DNA of 64,000 nt from Notolepis coatsorum (lineage: Eukaryota; Chordata; Actinopteri; Aulopiformes; Paralepididae), in NCBI GenBank assembly GCA_963971535.1, contig OZ020598.1:101481947-101545946 (forward strand), read 5' to 3'. The translations under genes were made by a program, and so were the position numbers. Below are positions 20,368 to 30,850 of this stretch, piece by piece. A model generated the notes under the pieces. That model was not told the DNA's origin. It saw nothing but the letters and a program-made list of their open reading frames with translations, and searched no databases. The stretch's first letter is position 1. Each line of letters begins with the position of its first letter.

Positions 20368-20659
20368 TAGGGGCGACAGTGGCTCAGGAGGTAGAGCAGT
20401 CGTCTTATCCGGAGGTTCCCGGTTCGAGACACTTAACCCCTAACTGCTTACAATTTGTTCCTTACATTTTTCCCATTCACTCACAGACCGACGGCGGAGG
20501 CAACCATGCAAGGTGCCAACATGCTCATCGGGAGCAGTTAGAGGTTAAGTGTCTTGCTCAAGGACACTTTGACATGATACCCTGGAGGAGCGGGAATCAA
20601 ACTGGGAACCTCCGGATTACCAGACGACTGCTCTACCTCCTAAACCACTATCGCCCCTA
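20368..20659. mobile_element. Inverted pair of tRNA-derived SINE heads
   Basis: The left arm begins TAGGGGCGACAGTGGCTCAG with a box A-like TGGCTCAGGAGG and box B-like GGTTCGAGAC. The right arm ends ACCACTATCGCCCCTA, the inverse of the same head. Between them GTGTCTTGCTCAAGGACACT is SINE body in the reverse orientation. The layout is either two SINEs inserted head to head or a foldback derived from one. It is not a functional tRNA, because no cloverleaf closes. Confidence 0.75.
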
Positions 20660-21123
20660 GAGAGACCTGAGCTGTGCAGAGATGGCTGCAGTGAGCAGTT
20701 TTGTGTAGACCTACTTCCTCCGGGCAGCAGGGTTGAGTGTAATACACTCCAGAGTCCACTTGCCTTCTTTCAATAGGTGTGAACTGTCACAACAAGATAT
20801 TTAATCAGAGAGAGAATGATGGAATCCGATCACACCATTGTAGTTGGCACCATTTCACAATAGGGGTTGCATTGTTTGGACCCACCCTGTAGCTTTCCAG
20901 TAATTAGTTGACCAGGTTGTCCACCCATGTCGTGATCCTTGAAGGTCCTATATATTATTTCTGGTTACCAACCTTTTACAACAGTCCATGTCAGATTTCC
21001 AAAGAAAGGAGGGTTTGCCCCCCTGGGTAACCAGGTAGGTTGTAGTTATAGCAGCAACACACTGAATTTAATTTGATATTACAGGTCAGTGGTGCAGAGG
21101 GAAATGGATTATTGCTTAGAAAA
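20660..21123. other. No recognised feature
   Basis: Unique-looking DNA without domain, repeat end or RNA gene that I can identify. Confidence 0.5.
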
Positions 21124-21130
21124 CAACACC

Positions 21131-21218
<88 letters not shown>
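21124..21218. repeat. (CAC)n/(CAA)n microsatellite
   Basis: Six CAC units followed by about 25 CAA units. Copy B leaves the window inside the same tract. Confidence 0.97.
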
Positions 21219-22183
21219 CAAAGCCCCATGTAGCCCACTCCCCAGATACTGTTGGTGAAAAAACAGTGGCTGCTACCAGATGAAAAAGAAGTAGACGTGA
21301 CATGGGGATAGTACTGTAAATGAGAACACAGGAGGAAATAATAATAATCACAATGGCAACAGCAGGAGAGAAATGAAAAGAACAGAATATGTTCATGTAG
21401 AGAGAAGAGAGGTGAGCAGCACAAACTGCAAACTGCAGAGCATCAATTGGATCTTAATCTGTGCATTGCAAAAAAGTGTGTAGTCATGCGAGGAAATTAC
21501 TGAATCCAGATTGCCATTGGAAAGAGGAGATTTGGCCCTATCCATACATGTATGACTTGGCCATAATAAGATCATTTATAGGCCTGAGATGGCAAAGTTA
21601 AGTATTGTATCTACAAAAAAAACGCTGTAAATCATCTCCCCTTTATTAATTTGCGTAGATCTTCTGTACACTTGATCTCAAGAAGGTGCTGAATGATCTC
21701 AGTGAGTGAAATCTGACCACCCGCAATGTTAGCATGGTGTTATTCACTGTCAAAGATGCAAAGACAAATTATAATTGATATTCTCCTTTGCTTCATTACG
21801 ATTTACTCAAGCATAGTAACAGACACAATTTTCCTGACACTGGGAATACATTCCCTGAGGTCCATAGATGTTCCTAGATACCAAGAACATGCAAATTGAC
21901 CTTGGAGAAGTGGAGCAATCTTCCATTTACTTGGGCATGTACTTTTAGGTGGATTTTCGGAAATAGGGCTGCAGCTTAACAGGTTAAGAGGTTCACCTCA
22001 TAAGCAAGATACATGGAATGCCTGTGCATTTGTACACAGTTACCACAGGGCCCAACCAGTTACCACAGTGATGTTACCCTTCCTGTATCTCTGAGTGATG
22101 TTAGCCTACCTGTATCTCTTTACCACCAGGGCCAAACCATAGACAGACTGAGTGGACGGTAAAGTGAGATCAAAGATAATGTG
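21219..22183. other. No recognised feature
   Basis: Nearly 1 kb of AT-rich DNA with no open frame above about 60 codons, no terminal repeats and no RNA boxes seen. Confidence 0.5.
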
Positions 22184-22482
<299 letters not shown>

Positions 22483-22746
22483 AATGCAATCTTTACCTTT
22501 TTACTACTACAGAGAATAGCGGAATAAATACAGCTCTTTTATTGCCCATGCCTCCATAAATCTCCTCTCACTTCCAGTCACACATGCCTTCTCTTCAGTG
22601 GTATCTCAACCCACTATGTAGATAGAGTAAGTTCCCTTAATCAAATATGGCTACAGATTATATAATCATATGGTGAATTCTGGTACACATCAGAGATAGA
22701 GAGGCTGATTAACATGGTAAAGTGCCAGACAGCACAGCAAAGGCCC

Positions 22747-22805
22747 AGATAAGATAAGATAAGATAAGATATTCCTTTATTGATCCCCTTGGGGAAATTC
22801 AGGCA
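22747..22805 (-). mobile_element. LINE 3' tail, minus strand
   Basis: GATAAGATAAGATAAGATAAG is followed by ATTCCTTTATTGATCCCCTT. On the minus strand this is a fish LINE 3' end (GGGGATCAATAAAGGAAT) with a repeated TATCT tail. No coding sequence is present. Confidence 0.6.
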
Positions 22806-23350
22806 TCATAGCAGCATGGGGGGGAGGGGGGGGGGAGTACAGGTAGTAAAACAACACAGTATACAGGTAGTAAATGTTCTGGGCTCAGTCCCAGATCTGT
22901 CCATGTCCTAAAAACACCCCTGTTATTTCCTCTCCAAACAGGTTGATGTGAGGCTTTGTTTGTTGTCATCAAATAGAGACTAATGCTATGTTTGTCAGTG
23001 TCTTACGAGCCAGCGCGCTTGGGGGATCGCCCATGAGTCCAACGGCACATTATTCTGACAGCTCAATAGTTTGTTGACGACGTGCTGCAAACCATGTGGT
23101 GTTGTTTCAGCAAGAGCCAAGGTATGATTCAATTAAAATAAAGCCGTTTTTAAAATAACAGTCTCTCTGTCTTAACACGACAATACTAATCCATACGCAT
23201 CTCTCTCACTTTCACAATGCCTAATTGTAACAATAGGATTGTTCTATTTAAGTGCTGTTGCACGTAGGACTCTTCTAGAGGTGACACAGAGGGTTCACTT
23301 GTGGTGGAACCAAGCTTATGTTGTAACTATAACAACGGTGAATAAAGTAC
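22806..23350. other. Unannotated; part of a dispersed direct repeat
   Basis: Positions 23113-23225 (GGTATGATTCAATTAAAATA) resemble 27973-28080 at roughly 80% by eye. Nothing else is recognised. Confidence 0.45.
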
Positions 23351-23365
23351 AAGTAAGCAAGTCTG

Positions 23366-23904
23366 ACTTTGATTGGCAAGGAGCCTGGGCAAATGTCCGA
23401 CTTACATCAAGGAACCCGGATCATCAACAAATCAATCTGAACTATATTCACAGGACATACTTGACTCCTATAAGGCTGTGCAAAATGGGGCTTATACAAG
23501 ACTCCAAATGCTCCCAATGTACAAATGGGGACGAAGGAACATTTATGCACATGTATTGGGACTGCCCACCAGTTAAGGCATTCTGGAAAGATGTGTCCCA
23601 ACAATTATCAATACTCATATTTTGGAATATACCTGTACACCCCGCGGTATTACTATTGAATGATGTTTTTGAGTTTGCAGTGAATCCACAACTAAAAAGA
23701 TTGGTTTTATCGGGTATCACAGTAGCTAAAAAACTGATCGCATCACGTTGGTTTCAACCGGAAAAAATGTGCCGAAAAGTGTGGTTTCTTACATATCTCG
23801 ATGTGATATATCAAGAAATATCTACAGCAAGAATTCTGGGGCTCAATGAATCCAATATGTCAATGTGGTTAGAAGTGGTGGAGAGAATAAAAGCTAGCTT
23901 ATAA
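23366..23904 (+). pseudogene. L1/Tx1-type ORF2 C-terminal fragment
   Basis: The frame reads DFDWQGAWANVRLTSRNPDH and then a zinc-knuckle-like CSQC..HMYWDC, the conserved Cys/His cluster near the end of L1-type ORF2. It ends LNESNMSMWLEVVERIKASL followed by a stop. Endonuclease and RT are absent through 5' truncation. The frame itself is open, and the apparent start further upstream is flanking DNA read in frame. Confidence 0.88.
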
Positions 23905-23911
23905 TGGTAGT

Positions 23912-24567
23912 TGTCAGGATCCTAGGCCCGGTCCTGGCTGAACTGGGCAGGATGGTAACACTGGGCAGTACCCTTCACCTAACTTTGGGCAATGCCCTCT
24001 ATCTGACATTGGCCCTCGGCCTGACATTGGCGCCCTACCACCCTCTAGTGGTGACAAACAATCGGTGCGCTCCAGTACACTGGACATCCTGACTACTGTG
24101 TTAACTATAATTAATAGTTTGATTAATGTGGTGTCATGGTGTGTACTGTCATTGTCTTTCCCTTCCCTGGTGTGATGTCATACACTGTTTTGGGTTGTTA
24201 GGAGTTGCTTTTGTGTTTAGTTGTGCTTTGCTTATTGTCTAGGTGTTGTTTGTGATTCTGTGTTGGCCAGGTGTTCTTAATTGTTAATTAGTTGGGGTAT
24301 ATAGGGTTCTGTCTGTCCTCCCTTCTGTGTGGCGACATTCCTCCAGTTACCCCCTGTTCCTCCACGTCGTGTCGCACCGTTCTCCCTCTAGTAAGTCTTA
24401 GTGTTTGTTGTTTTGTATTGTGAAGTTTGTTATTTAGTTTCTGTATTTTCCCTGTATTGCACTGGATTCTACAGTAAACACCCTTCTTCAAGCTTCACTC
24501 CTCGCCTCTGCCTCCTCCATTCTTTCCCTTTCTGTATTATTGCATTCTACCTAACCCCATCGTGACA
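23912..24567 (+). repeat. 5' LTR of the non-autonomous element
   Basis: A 656-bp direct repeat of 26544-27199 with TGTCA..TGACA inverted ends. Confidence 0.95.
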
Positions 24568-24569
24568 GA

Positions 24570-26807
24570 ATGTCGCCACCAACATTAACGAATGCAGCAG
24601 GAAAGGCAAGCGATACCATCACCGTTGTCCTGGCCCTGATGGCCGGTGACATGAAGAGTTACTCACTGGCCAAATGGGGGTTCCTACTCCGGAAGATCGA
24701 CCAGGTCGCCACTGAGATCCCGACACTGCAGACGGCGATGTGGGAGATGGCTGAACATGTTGCTGTCCTCATGGAGAAGCATAAGCCGAAGGCTAGTGTA
24801 GCTAGCCTGCCGACTGTTCTCAGGCTTACGGTCAGCCTAGATCCTCCCACAGCCGCTGAGGTTGCTCGGATGTCCATCGCCGGTCGGACGTCCACAGCTA
24901 ACCTAGCTCCGCCGGTTAGCTTAGTGTCAAGAGCTAACCAGCCACTCCCAGCTAACCTAGCTCCGCCCGTTAGCTTCATGCCAATAGCTAACCAGCCACT
25001 CCCAGCTAACCTAGCTCCGCCCGTTAGCTTCGTGCCAATTGCTGACCGGCTGTTCCCCGTTAGCACAGCTCCTCCTGTTAGCTCCGCCACTATAGATGGC
25101 CAGACGTCCCCAGTTGGTACAGCTCTACCCGTTAGCCCCGTCCCAATAGCTAACCGGCCGTCCCCAGTTAGCACAGCCCCGCCTGTTAGCCCCGCTACAG
25201 TAGCTAACCAGACGTCCACAGCTAACATAGCTCCGCCGGTTAGCTTAGTGTCAAGAGCTAACCAGCCACTCCCAGCTAACCTAGCTCCGCCCGTTAGCTC
25301 CGTGTCAATAGCTAACCGGCCGTTTCAAGCTAGCACAGTCTCCACTGCCAGACTAGGCTCCAGGTTCAGGGTGAGCCTAGTATCTGAGACAGACCAGATG
25401 TCTCCAGCTAGCCAGGCATCCCCAGCTAACATAGATCCGCCCGTTAGCCCCGTCCCAATAGCTAACCGGCCGTCCCCAGTTAGCACAGCCCCGCCTGTTA
25501 GCCCCGCTACAGTAGCTAACCAGACGCCCACTGCCAACCTAGGCTCCAGGTTCAGGGTGAGCCTGGTAGCGGAGACAGACCAGATGTCTCCAGCTAGCAC
25601 AGTCTCCACTGCCAGACTAGGCTCCAGGTTCAGGGTGAGCCTAGTACCTGAGACGGACCAGATGTCCCAAGCTAGCCAGGCATTTTCAGCTAGCACAGTT
25701 CCCACAGTGAGTCCAGGGCCCACAGTTAGCCTAGCCCCCGAGGCTAGTATGGCTAGGAAGGCCTCCACAGCTGGTCCAGCTTCCACGCCCAGTCCAGCCT
25801 CAGCTCTGGGTCCTGGCTCCTCATCCCCGGATCCTACACCACGCCTCGCCGCCGGGACCGATCCGGTCTCCACGCCCTGCCCGGCCTCTCCACCTGGTCC
25901 GGCTGCCGTGCCGGCTCCCGGCTCTTCGACGGATCCTGGCTCCCCGTCTGGTCCAGCTCTGCGCCGTGATCGGCGTCCTGGTCCTCGCCGTGGTCTCCGC
26001 CGGGGTCTTCGCCGTGGTCTTCGCCGGGGCCTGCGTGGGATCCTGCTCCGGGGGTCGTCGCCGCCGCACCTCCATTCCGGCTCTCCTGAACCGGTCCCTA
26101 GTCCGGCGGCTGGAGGGCCTCTCGTCCGGGATCCGGCTCCAGGGTCCAGCTCCCCTTCCCGGGCTTCTACACCTGTACCCACCCCCCCTCGTCGGGCCTC
26201 GCTTCCCAGGTCCAGCTCTCCTCGTCGGGCCTCGGTTCTCAGGTTCTGCCCCCCTCCCCGGGTCTCGGTGCCCATCCCCACCCCCCCTCGTCGGACCTCT
26301 GTTTCCAGGTCCAGTCCTCCTCCCCGGGCCTCTGTTCCCATCCCCACCCCCCCTCTCCGGGCATCTGCGCCCGTTTTCTACCCCCCTGGCTGCTATGCCC
26401 CTCCTGGGTTTTTTGTTCAGCCTCCTGGTCCCTCGTCTTCGGGTCCTCTCCCTGGGTCCTCTCCGGGGTTCCGGCTTCCTCCCTCACCTGCTTATGGACG
26501 TTGTTTTCGGGTGTCTGGAAGCCACCCGTTGAGGGGGGGGTACTGTCAGGATCCTAGGCCCGGTCCTGGCTGGACTGGGCAGGATGGTAACACTGGGCAG
26601 TACCCTTCACCTAACTTTGGGCAATGCCCTCTATCTGACATTGGCCCTCGGCCTGACATTGGCGCCCTACCACGCTCTAGTGGTGACAAACAATCGGTGC
26701 GCTCCAGTACACTGGACATCCTGACTACTGTGTTAACTATAATTAATAGTTTGATTAATGTGGTGTCATGGTGTGTACTGTCATTGTCTTTCCCTTCCCT
26801 GGTGTGA
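24570..26807 (+). CDS. Proline/serine-rich repeat protein of the LTR element, 745 residues
   Basis: I do not recognise this protein. Residues 1-75 (MSPPTLTNAAGKASDTITVV onward) look partly helical and low in Pro. Residues ~110-390 are about 15 imperfect 18-residue repeats built on ANLAPPVSFVPIANQPLP with variants TAPPVSPATVANQTS and SRFRVSLVSETDQMS. Residues ~390-480 are Pro/Ala/Ser-rich. RRGLRRGLRRGLRRGL follows, then Pro/Ser/Arg repeats (PIPTPPRRTSVSRSSPPPRA). The last ~88 codons run into the 3' LTR. No zinc knuckle, protease or polymerase motif is seen. It starts three bases after the LTR end, where a gag frame normally begins, but similarity to gag is not visible. Confidence 0.6.
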   Translation: MSPPTLTNAAGKASDTITVVLALMAGDMKSYSLAKWGFLLRKIDQVATEIPTLQTAMWEMAEHVAVLMEKHKPKASVASLPTVLRLTVSLDPPTAAEVARMSIAGRTSTANLAPPVSLVSRANQPLPANLAPPVSFMPIANQPLPANLAPPVSFVPIADRLFPVSTAPPVSSATIDGQTSPVGTALPVSPVPIANRPSPVSTAPPVSPATVANQTSTANIAPPVSLVSRANQPLPANLAPPVSSVSIANRPFQASTVSTARLGSRFRVSLVSETDQMSPASQASPANIDPPVSPVPIANRPSPVSTAPPVSPATVANQTPTANLGSRFRVSLVAETDQMSPASTVSTARLGSRFRVSLVPETDQMSQASQAFSASTVPTVSPGPTVSLAPEASMARKASTAGPASTPSPASALGPGSSSPDPTPRLAAGTDPVSTPCPASPPGPAAVPAPGSSTDPGSPSGPALRRDRRPGPRRGLRRGLRRGLRRGLRGILLRGSSPPHLHSGSPEPVPSPAAGGPLVRDPAPGSSSPSRASTPVPTPPRRASLPRSSSPRRASVLRFCPPPRVSVPIPTPPRRTSVSRSSPPPRASVPIPTPPLRASAPVFYPPGCYAPPGFFVQPPGPSSSGPLPGSSPGFRLPPSPAYGRCFRVSGSHPLRGGYCQDPRPGPGWTGQDGNTGQYPSPNFGQCPLSDIGPRPDIGALPRSSGDKQSVRSSTLDILTTVLTIINSLINVVSWCVLSLSFPSLV

Positions 26808-27199
26808 TGTCATACACTGTTTTGGGTTGTTAGGAGTTGCTTTTGTGTTTAGTTGTGCTTTGCTTATTGTCTAGGTGTTGTTTGTGATTCTGTGTTGGCC
26901 AGGTGTTCTTAATTGTTAATTAGTTGGGGTATATAGGGTTCTGTCTGTCCTCCCTTCTGTGTGGTGACATTCCTCCAGTTACCCCCTGTTCCTCCACGTC
27001 GTGTCGCACCGTTCTCCCTCTAGTAAGTCTTAGTGTTTGTTGTTTTGTATTGTGAAGTTTGTTATTTAGTTTCTGTATTTTCCCTGTATTGCACTGGATT
27101 CTACAGTAAACACCCTTCTTCAAGCTTCACTCCTCGCCTCTGCCTCCTCCATTCTTTCCCTTTCTGTATTATTGCATTCTACCTAACCCCATCGTGACA
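26544..27199 (+). repeat. 3' LTR of the non-autonomous element
   Basis: Direct repeat of 23912-24567. Confidence 0.95.
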
Positions 27200-27546
27200 G
27201 GTAGTGTCTGGTTAGGAGTGAGGGATAATGGAGGTACTATCCAAGAGGGGGTCCGGGAGGGGGGGGTTTGAGCTGGAGCATATGTGTGTAGGGTTTTAGA
27301 AAATAGGTATTAGGGGTATATTATATACTAACATTTATATAATTGTAATTTCGCTGGATATACACTGTATACGGTTAAAATGTTATTATAGACTATTTTT
27401 GTTTTATCCTGTTTCTGTACTTGCATATATTTTAACCACCTTTACTGAAAGTTTCATTATGCATTGTGTGTTGAGTACTGACTTTTAATAATTTTTTGTT
27501 TTGCAATAATAAAAAAAATATAAAAAAAAAAAAGTAAGCAAGTCTG

Positions 27547-28146
27547 CTTTAACCCTTCATTGTGTACAGTCGGGACACGGACAGAACATAAAGAAACATG
27601 GTGACAGCTGGGTACAGATCGGGAAAGTAATTTGCGCGGTAGCTAGAAAAGTAAAGAGTTTAGCTGGCGAGCTGTGGCTAACACGTACTTCGGGGAGAAA
27701 AACTCTTAATAGCTGTCGGCGATGGAAGGGCTAAATGCGCTGAGACCACCTGGAATAATGAAACACTAATGTTTGCATGTAATGCCCAACCTAGAGAGAG
27801 AGCAATAAAAACCTTTCATTTATCACCATGGACAGAGAGTGGAGGTCTAATTTATAAATAGAGTTGCTTAAACGTAATAAAGAAAAAGAAAATGAATGCC
27901 TTTCTAGTAGGTAATAGGTGTTGAAAAGAGTTTTTTTTTGCCCTTAATCTATTTTATTGTGCAAATCAAGTGGCAAAAGCCGAGGTATGATTCAATTAAA
28001 ATAAAGCCACACATCTCTCTCTCTCTCTTACAATACAAATCCACCTACATCTCTCTCACAATCACAATGACTAATGCCCAGCTTTCATCCTATCTATTTT
28101 GGAACATATTTCAGCAGCATCGACAGAGAGGCTTAATCATCAGCGA
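27547..28146. other. Mostly unannotated DNA
   Basis: Positions 27973-28080 are the second copy of the dispersed repeat seen at 23113-23225. Otherwise nothing is recognised. Confidence 0.45.
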
Positions 28147-28164
28147 CCAATACACACATACACA

Positions 28165-28208
<44 letters not shown>

Positions 28209-28254
28209 CACGCACGCACGCACGCACGAATGCACGCACGGACGTACGCACGCA

Positions 28255-28282
<28 letters not shown>
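28147..28282. repeat. (CA)n microsatellite with CACG block
   Basis: CA repeats enclose GCACGCACGCACG-type tetranucleotide repeats at about 28208-28255. Confidence 0.95.
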
Positions 28283-28287
<5 letters not shown>

Positions 28288-28489
28288 TTAGTCAAAAGGA
28301 GAGAGGGGGGGGGTGAGTAACTGTGTTGGAGCGAAGATAGAATGTGTGTGTGAGAGAGAGTCACCTGGGCCAGTGAGGGGGCTTCAAGATGGACTCAGGC
28401 TGTTGAGTCAGGCGTTTAGACCCAGAGGTCAGTAGGGGCATCCGATGGATTTCTGTACCTTTCAGGCTATTGATAATAAACGTTTGCAA

Positions 28490-28930
28490 ACCTACAAGTA
28501 GCTCACCTTCAAGACCAACACAGATAACATCCACTCTAAGTGCCAACAGCGACTGTTCTTCCTCAGGAAGATGAGGAAGCTTCAGGTCCGACCATCAACC
28601 CTGCAGGCTTTCTACAACTCCTTTGTGGAATCGATAATGCCCTTTAACATTACATCATGGTATGGAGTGATCAACCGTGCCATCAACCGGAAACCTCTCG
28701 ACAGGGTCATTAAGATCAGCGGCAAGATCATTGGGAAGGACCAGGAGCCACTCAGCAGCATCCACAAGAAACGGACAGTTAAAAAGGCCTCTCAAATAGT
28801 TGAGGACAACACACACACCCTTCACACCCATTACAAACTGCCCTCAGGCCGTCGATACAGAGCTTCATCATTGAACAAAAGGGGCTTAGGTAGCTTCGTG
28901 CCAACCTCCATCAGACTGCTGAACACCTAG
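28490..28930 (+). mobile_element. LINE RT C-terminal fragment (L2/CR1-like)
   Basis: One open frame reads CQQRLFFLRKMRKLQVRPST, then FYNSFVESIMPFNITSWYGV, DRVIKISGKIIGK, and LPSGRRYRASSLNKRGLGSF with VPTSIRLLNT before the stop. This is the typical end of fish jockey-superfamily LINE ORF2 proteins. No 3' tail repeat follows, and the 5' part is missing. Confidence 0.8.
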
Positions 28931-29451
28931 GTCTGGTGGAGGCCGGAAATTATGATTTATGATTTTTGCATCTTTGATCAAAAATGTATAGCCTACGGTT
29001 AGGAGAAAATGCTCACTGAGCTCATTCACCACCTTATTGAGATCATGTGTACAAAAAATCTAAGCAAATGAACCGCGGGAAGATGATTAAACAGAAGGAT
29101 TTGTAGATACAGTAATTAATGATAATCGATTTTAATTATAAATTGAAACAGAGTGTATTTTGGGGAAAACGGACCATCGGACTAATGGGCTTCCTTTTTA
29201 ACTAATCACGGCAACAGCACATAATGAACTATGGGTTTTGTTCTCGGGATAACAGACTGTCAGACCAATGGGCTTTTGGTCCAATGGGAAAAATGTTTCG
29301 ACCTATTAAGCTGTCGGAGTAACGGGGCCGTCGGACTTATGGCCTGGCACACAAGTTTTAGCCCCACATGTGACTTGCGAAAACCCATAGGACCAGCAGT
29401 CCATATAGCATTGCCCTACGCCTGTAAACACATTCTGCACATTTAGACATA
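28931..29451. other. No recognised feature
   Basis: AT-rich DNA in which phrases such as GACCAATGGGCTTTTGGTCC and GTCGGAGTAACGGGGCCGTC repeat loosely. Nothing is identified. Confidence 0.45.
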
Positions 29452-29501
29452 TACATACACAGGGCCGCCTGGGAGAAATGCGAGGCCCTGTGTGAGATTT
29501 A

Positions 29502-29509
29502 AACGCGAG

Positions 29510-29541
<32 letters not shown>

Positions 29542-29572
29542 GTATTTTTTTTTTTCTTTTTTTTTTACAGTC
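29502..29572. repeat. Poly(C) and poly(T) homopolymer runs
   Basis: A C run of about 25 bases at 29511-29535 and T runs at 29547-29568. Base-call length is uncertain in such runs. Confidence 0.9.
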
Positions 29573-29729
29573 AACATATTCTTAAATAATAGCGCTGCCC
29601 GAGGCTAGGCATGATACAGTCAACATATAGCAAGAGAGAGAGCGAGAGAGAGCTCCCGTTCTACAGTCAATATACAGTGTTATCGCTGCACAGACCCGGC
29701 AATGCCCCTGACCCTCCACCAGAGCAAGG

Positions 29730-29764
<35 letters not shown>

Positions 29765-29767
<3 letters not shown>

Positions 29768-30145
29768 ATTGGAAAGAAACAACCCAAAACCAGAGCAAAT
29801 TGAAATGCTATTTGGCCCTAAACAGAGAGTACACAGTAGCAGAATACCTGAGCACTGTGACTGACCCAATACTAAGAAGATCCTTGACTAGGTACACACT
29901 CAGCGAGCCCAGCCTAGCCATCGAGAAAGGCCGCCATAGGCAGACCTGGCTCCCAAGCGAAGACAGACCCACTGCACACAAGATGAGGTGGAAACCGAGC
30001 TCCACTTCTTAACAACCTGCCCACTATACCAAGACATACTTCCCACAAATTGCAAACACCAAAAGAGACTTTGAAAACATCGACAATAACTCAAAACTCC
30101 CATACCTACTGGGAGAAATACAAGAATGTGAAATAAAGCCCATTT
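29765..30145 (+). mobile_element. Non-LTR retrotransposon C-terminal remnant
   Basis: The frame reads LKCYLALNREYTVAEYLSTV, then DPILRRSLTRYTLSEPSLAI and EKGRHRQTWLPSEDR, a dispersed fish LINE C-terminal pattern. After about 29975 the family continuation (VETELHFLTTCPLYQ, YLLGE) is in another frame, so it is frameshifted. There is no RT core. Confidence 0.65.
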
Positions 30146-30342
30146 GAATTGAAGAGAGAGAGATAGATAGAGCATGTCTGTGTGTGTTAGAAAGAGAGAG
30201 ATAGAGAGAGAGCATGTCTGTTTGTGTGTGTGTGTTAGAGAGAGAGCATGTATATGTGTGTTAGAAAGAGAATGAAATATAGAGAGAGAGAGCATGTCAT
30301 TTTGTGTGTTAGAGAGAGATATAGAGCATGTCTGTGTGTGTT

Positions 30343-30416
<74 letters not shown>

Positions 30417-30480
30417 ATGTGTGTTTGTGTGTTAGAGAGAGAGAGCATGTCTGTGTGTGTTAAAGAGAGAGCATGTATGA
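30146..30480. repeat. (GA)n and GAGCATGTCTGTGTGTGTTA repeats
   Basis: A degenerate tandem arrangement of GAGAGAGAGCATGTCTGTGTGT blocks contains a pure GA tract at 30342-30414. Confidence 0.9.
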
Positions 30481-30699
30481 GAGAGATAAGCAAAGATGAG
30501 CCCCTAAAGGATATTCAACTTTTAATGGAAGAACAAAACAGAAGGAAAAGATAACTTCACAAATGCAACATGAATATACATAGATCCAAAAGGACAAAGA
30601 TCAACACTTAAATCCAAAGAGAAGAGGGTCTATACCAGAGAAAACAAAGTAGCAAGGAGCCAATGGCCGACATCAGCTAAATAGGCTAACTGCAAATAG

Positions 30700-30850
30700 A
30701 GTAGCCAGGTACTGACACCAGGCCACACACCGTTAGCTACTACAACAGCTAGCCGGCCCGTTTGGCTCAATATAACGTTAGCTAGCCGGCCCGCTTTGGC
30801 TCAAAATAACATTAGCTACAACAGCTAGCCGGCCCGTTTGGCTCCCGAGA
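30700..30850. repeat. CTAGCCGGCCCGTTTGGCTC short tandem repeats
   Basis: Three copies of AGCTAGCCGGCCCGYTTGGCTC separated by TAACGTTAGCTA-like sequence at about 30748-30843. Confidence 0.75.

Larger units (their letters stand above)
23912..27199 (+). mobile_element. Young non-autonomous LTR retroelement, 3,288 bp
   Basis: Two 656-bp LTRs (23912-24567, 26544-27199) start TGTCAGG and end GTGACA. They differ at three positions by my reading, so the insertion is recent. GGTAGT flanks both sides (23906-23911, 27200-27205), a 6-bp duplication as read. A G-rich polypurine run (26531-26540) precedes the 3' LTR. A TATATA at 24299 and AGTAAA near 24471 could serve the LTR promoter and 3' end. The interior is under 2 kb and has no gag, protease, RT or integrase motif, only one proline-rich frame. 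It would have depended on enzymes from another element. Confidence 0.9.
23366..27531 (+). mobile_element. 5'-truncated L1/Tx1-type LINE with nested LTR element
   Basis: The first base follows AAGTAAGCAAGTCTG (23351-23365), and the same 15 bp recurs at 27532-27546 right after an A-rich tail with AATAAA. This is a target-primed reverse-transcription insertion. The LINE sequence is 23366-23911 plus 27200-27531. The coding part is the last ~180 residues of ORF2 and is closely related to residues ~1075-1235 of the ORF2 at 38124-41855. The gap between the parts is the LTR element at 23912-27199. Confidence 0.92.

Noticed and set aside
20368-20430. tRNA gene
   Set aside because: Box A- and box B-like words are present, but an acceptor stem and cloverleaf do not close and a mirrored copy follows. 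It is a SINE head.
23241-23350. Solo LTR with TATA-like TATTTAAG and AATAAA
   Set aside because: No paired repeat, TG..CA borders or target duplication could be fixed.
25325-26347. Minus-strand 340-codon Gly/Arg/Glu-rich frame
   Set aside because: It is antisense to the proline-rich repeat frame and is explained by the same 54-bp repeats and GC-rich sequence.
24570-26807. Host collagen- or mucin-like gene
   Set aside because: The frame begins three bases after one LTR and ends inside the other, so it belongs to the LTR element.
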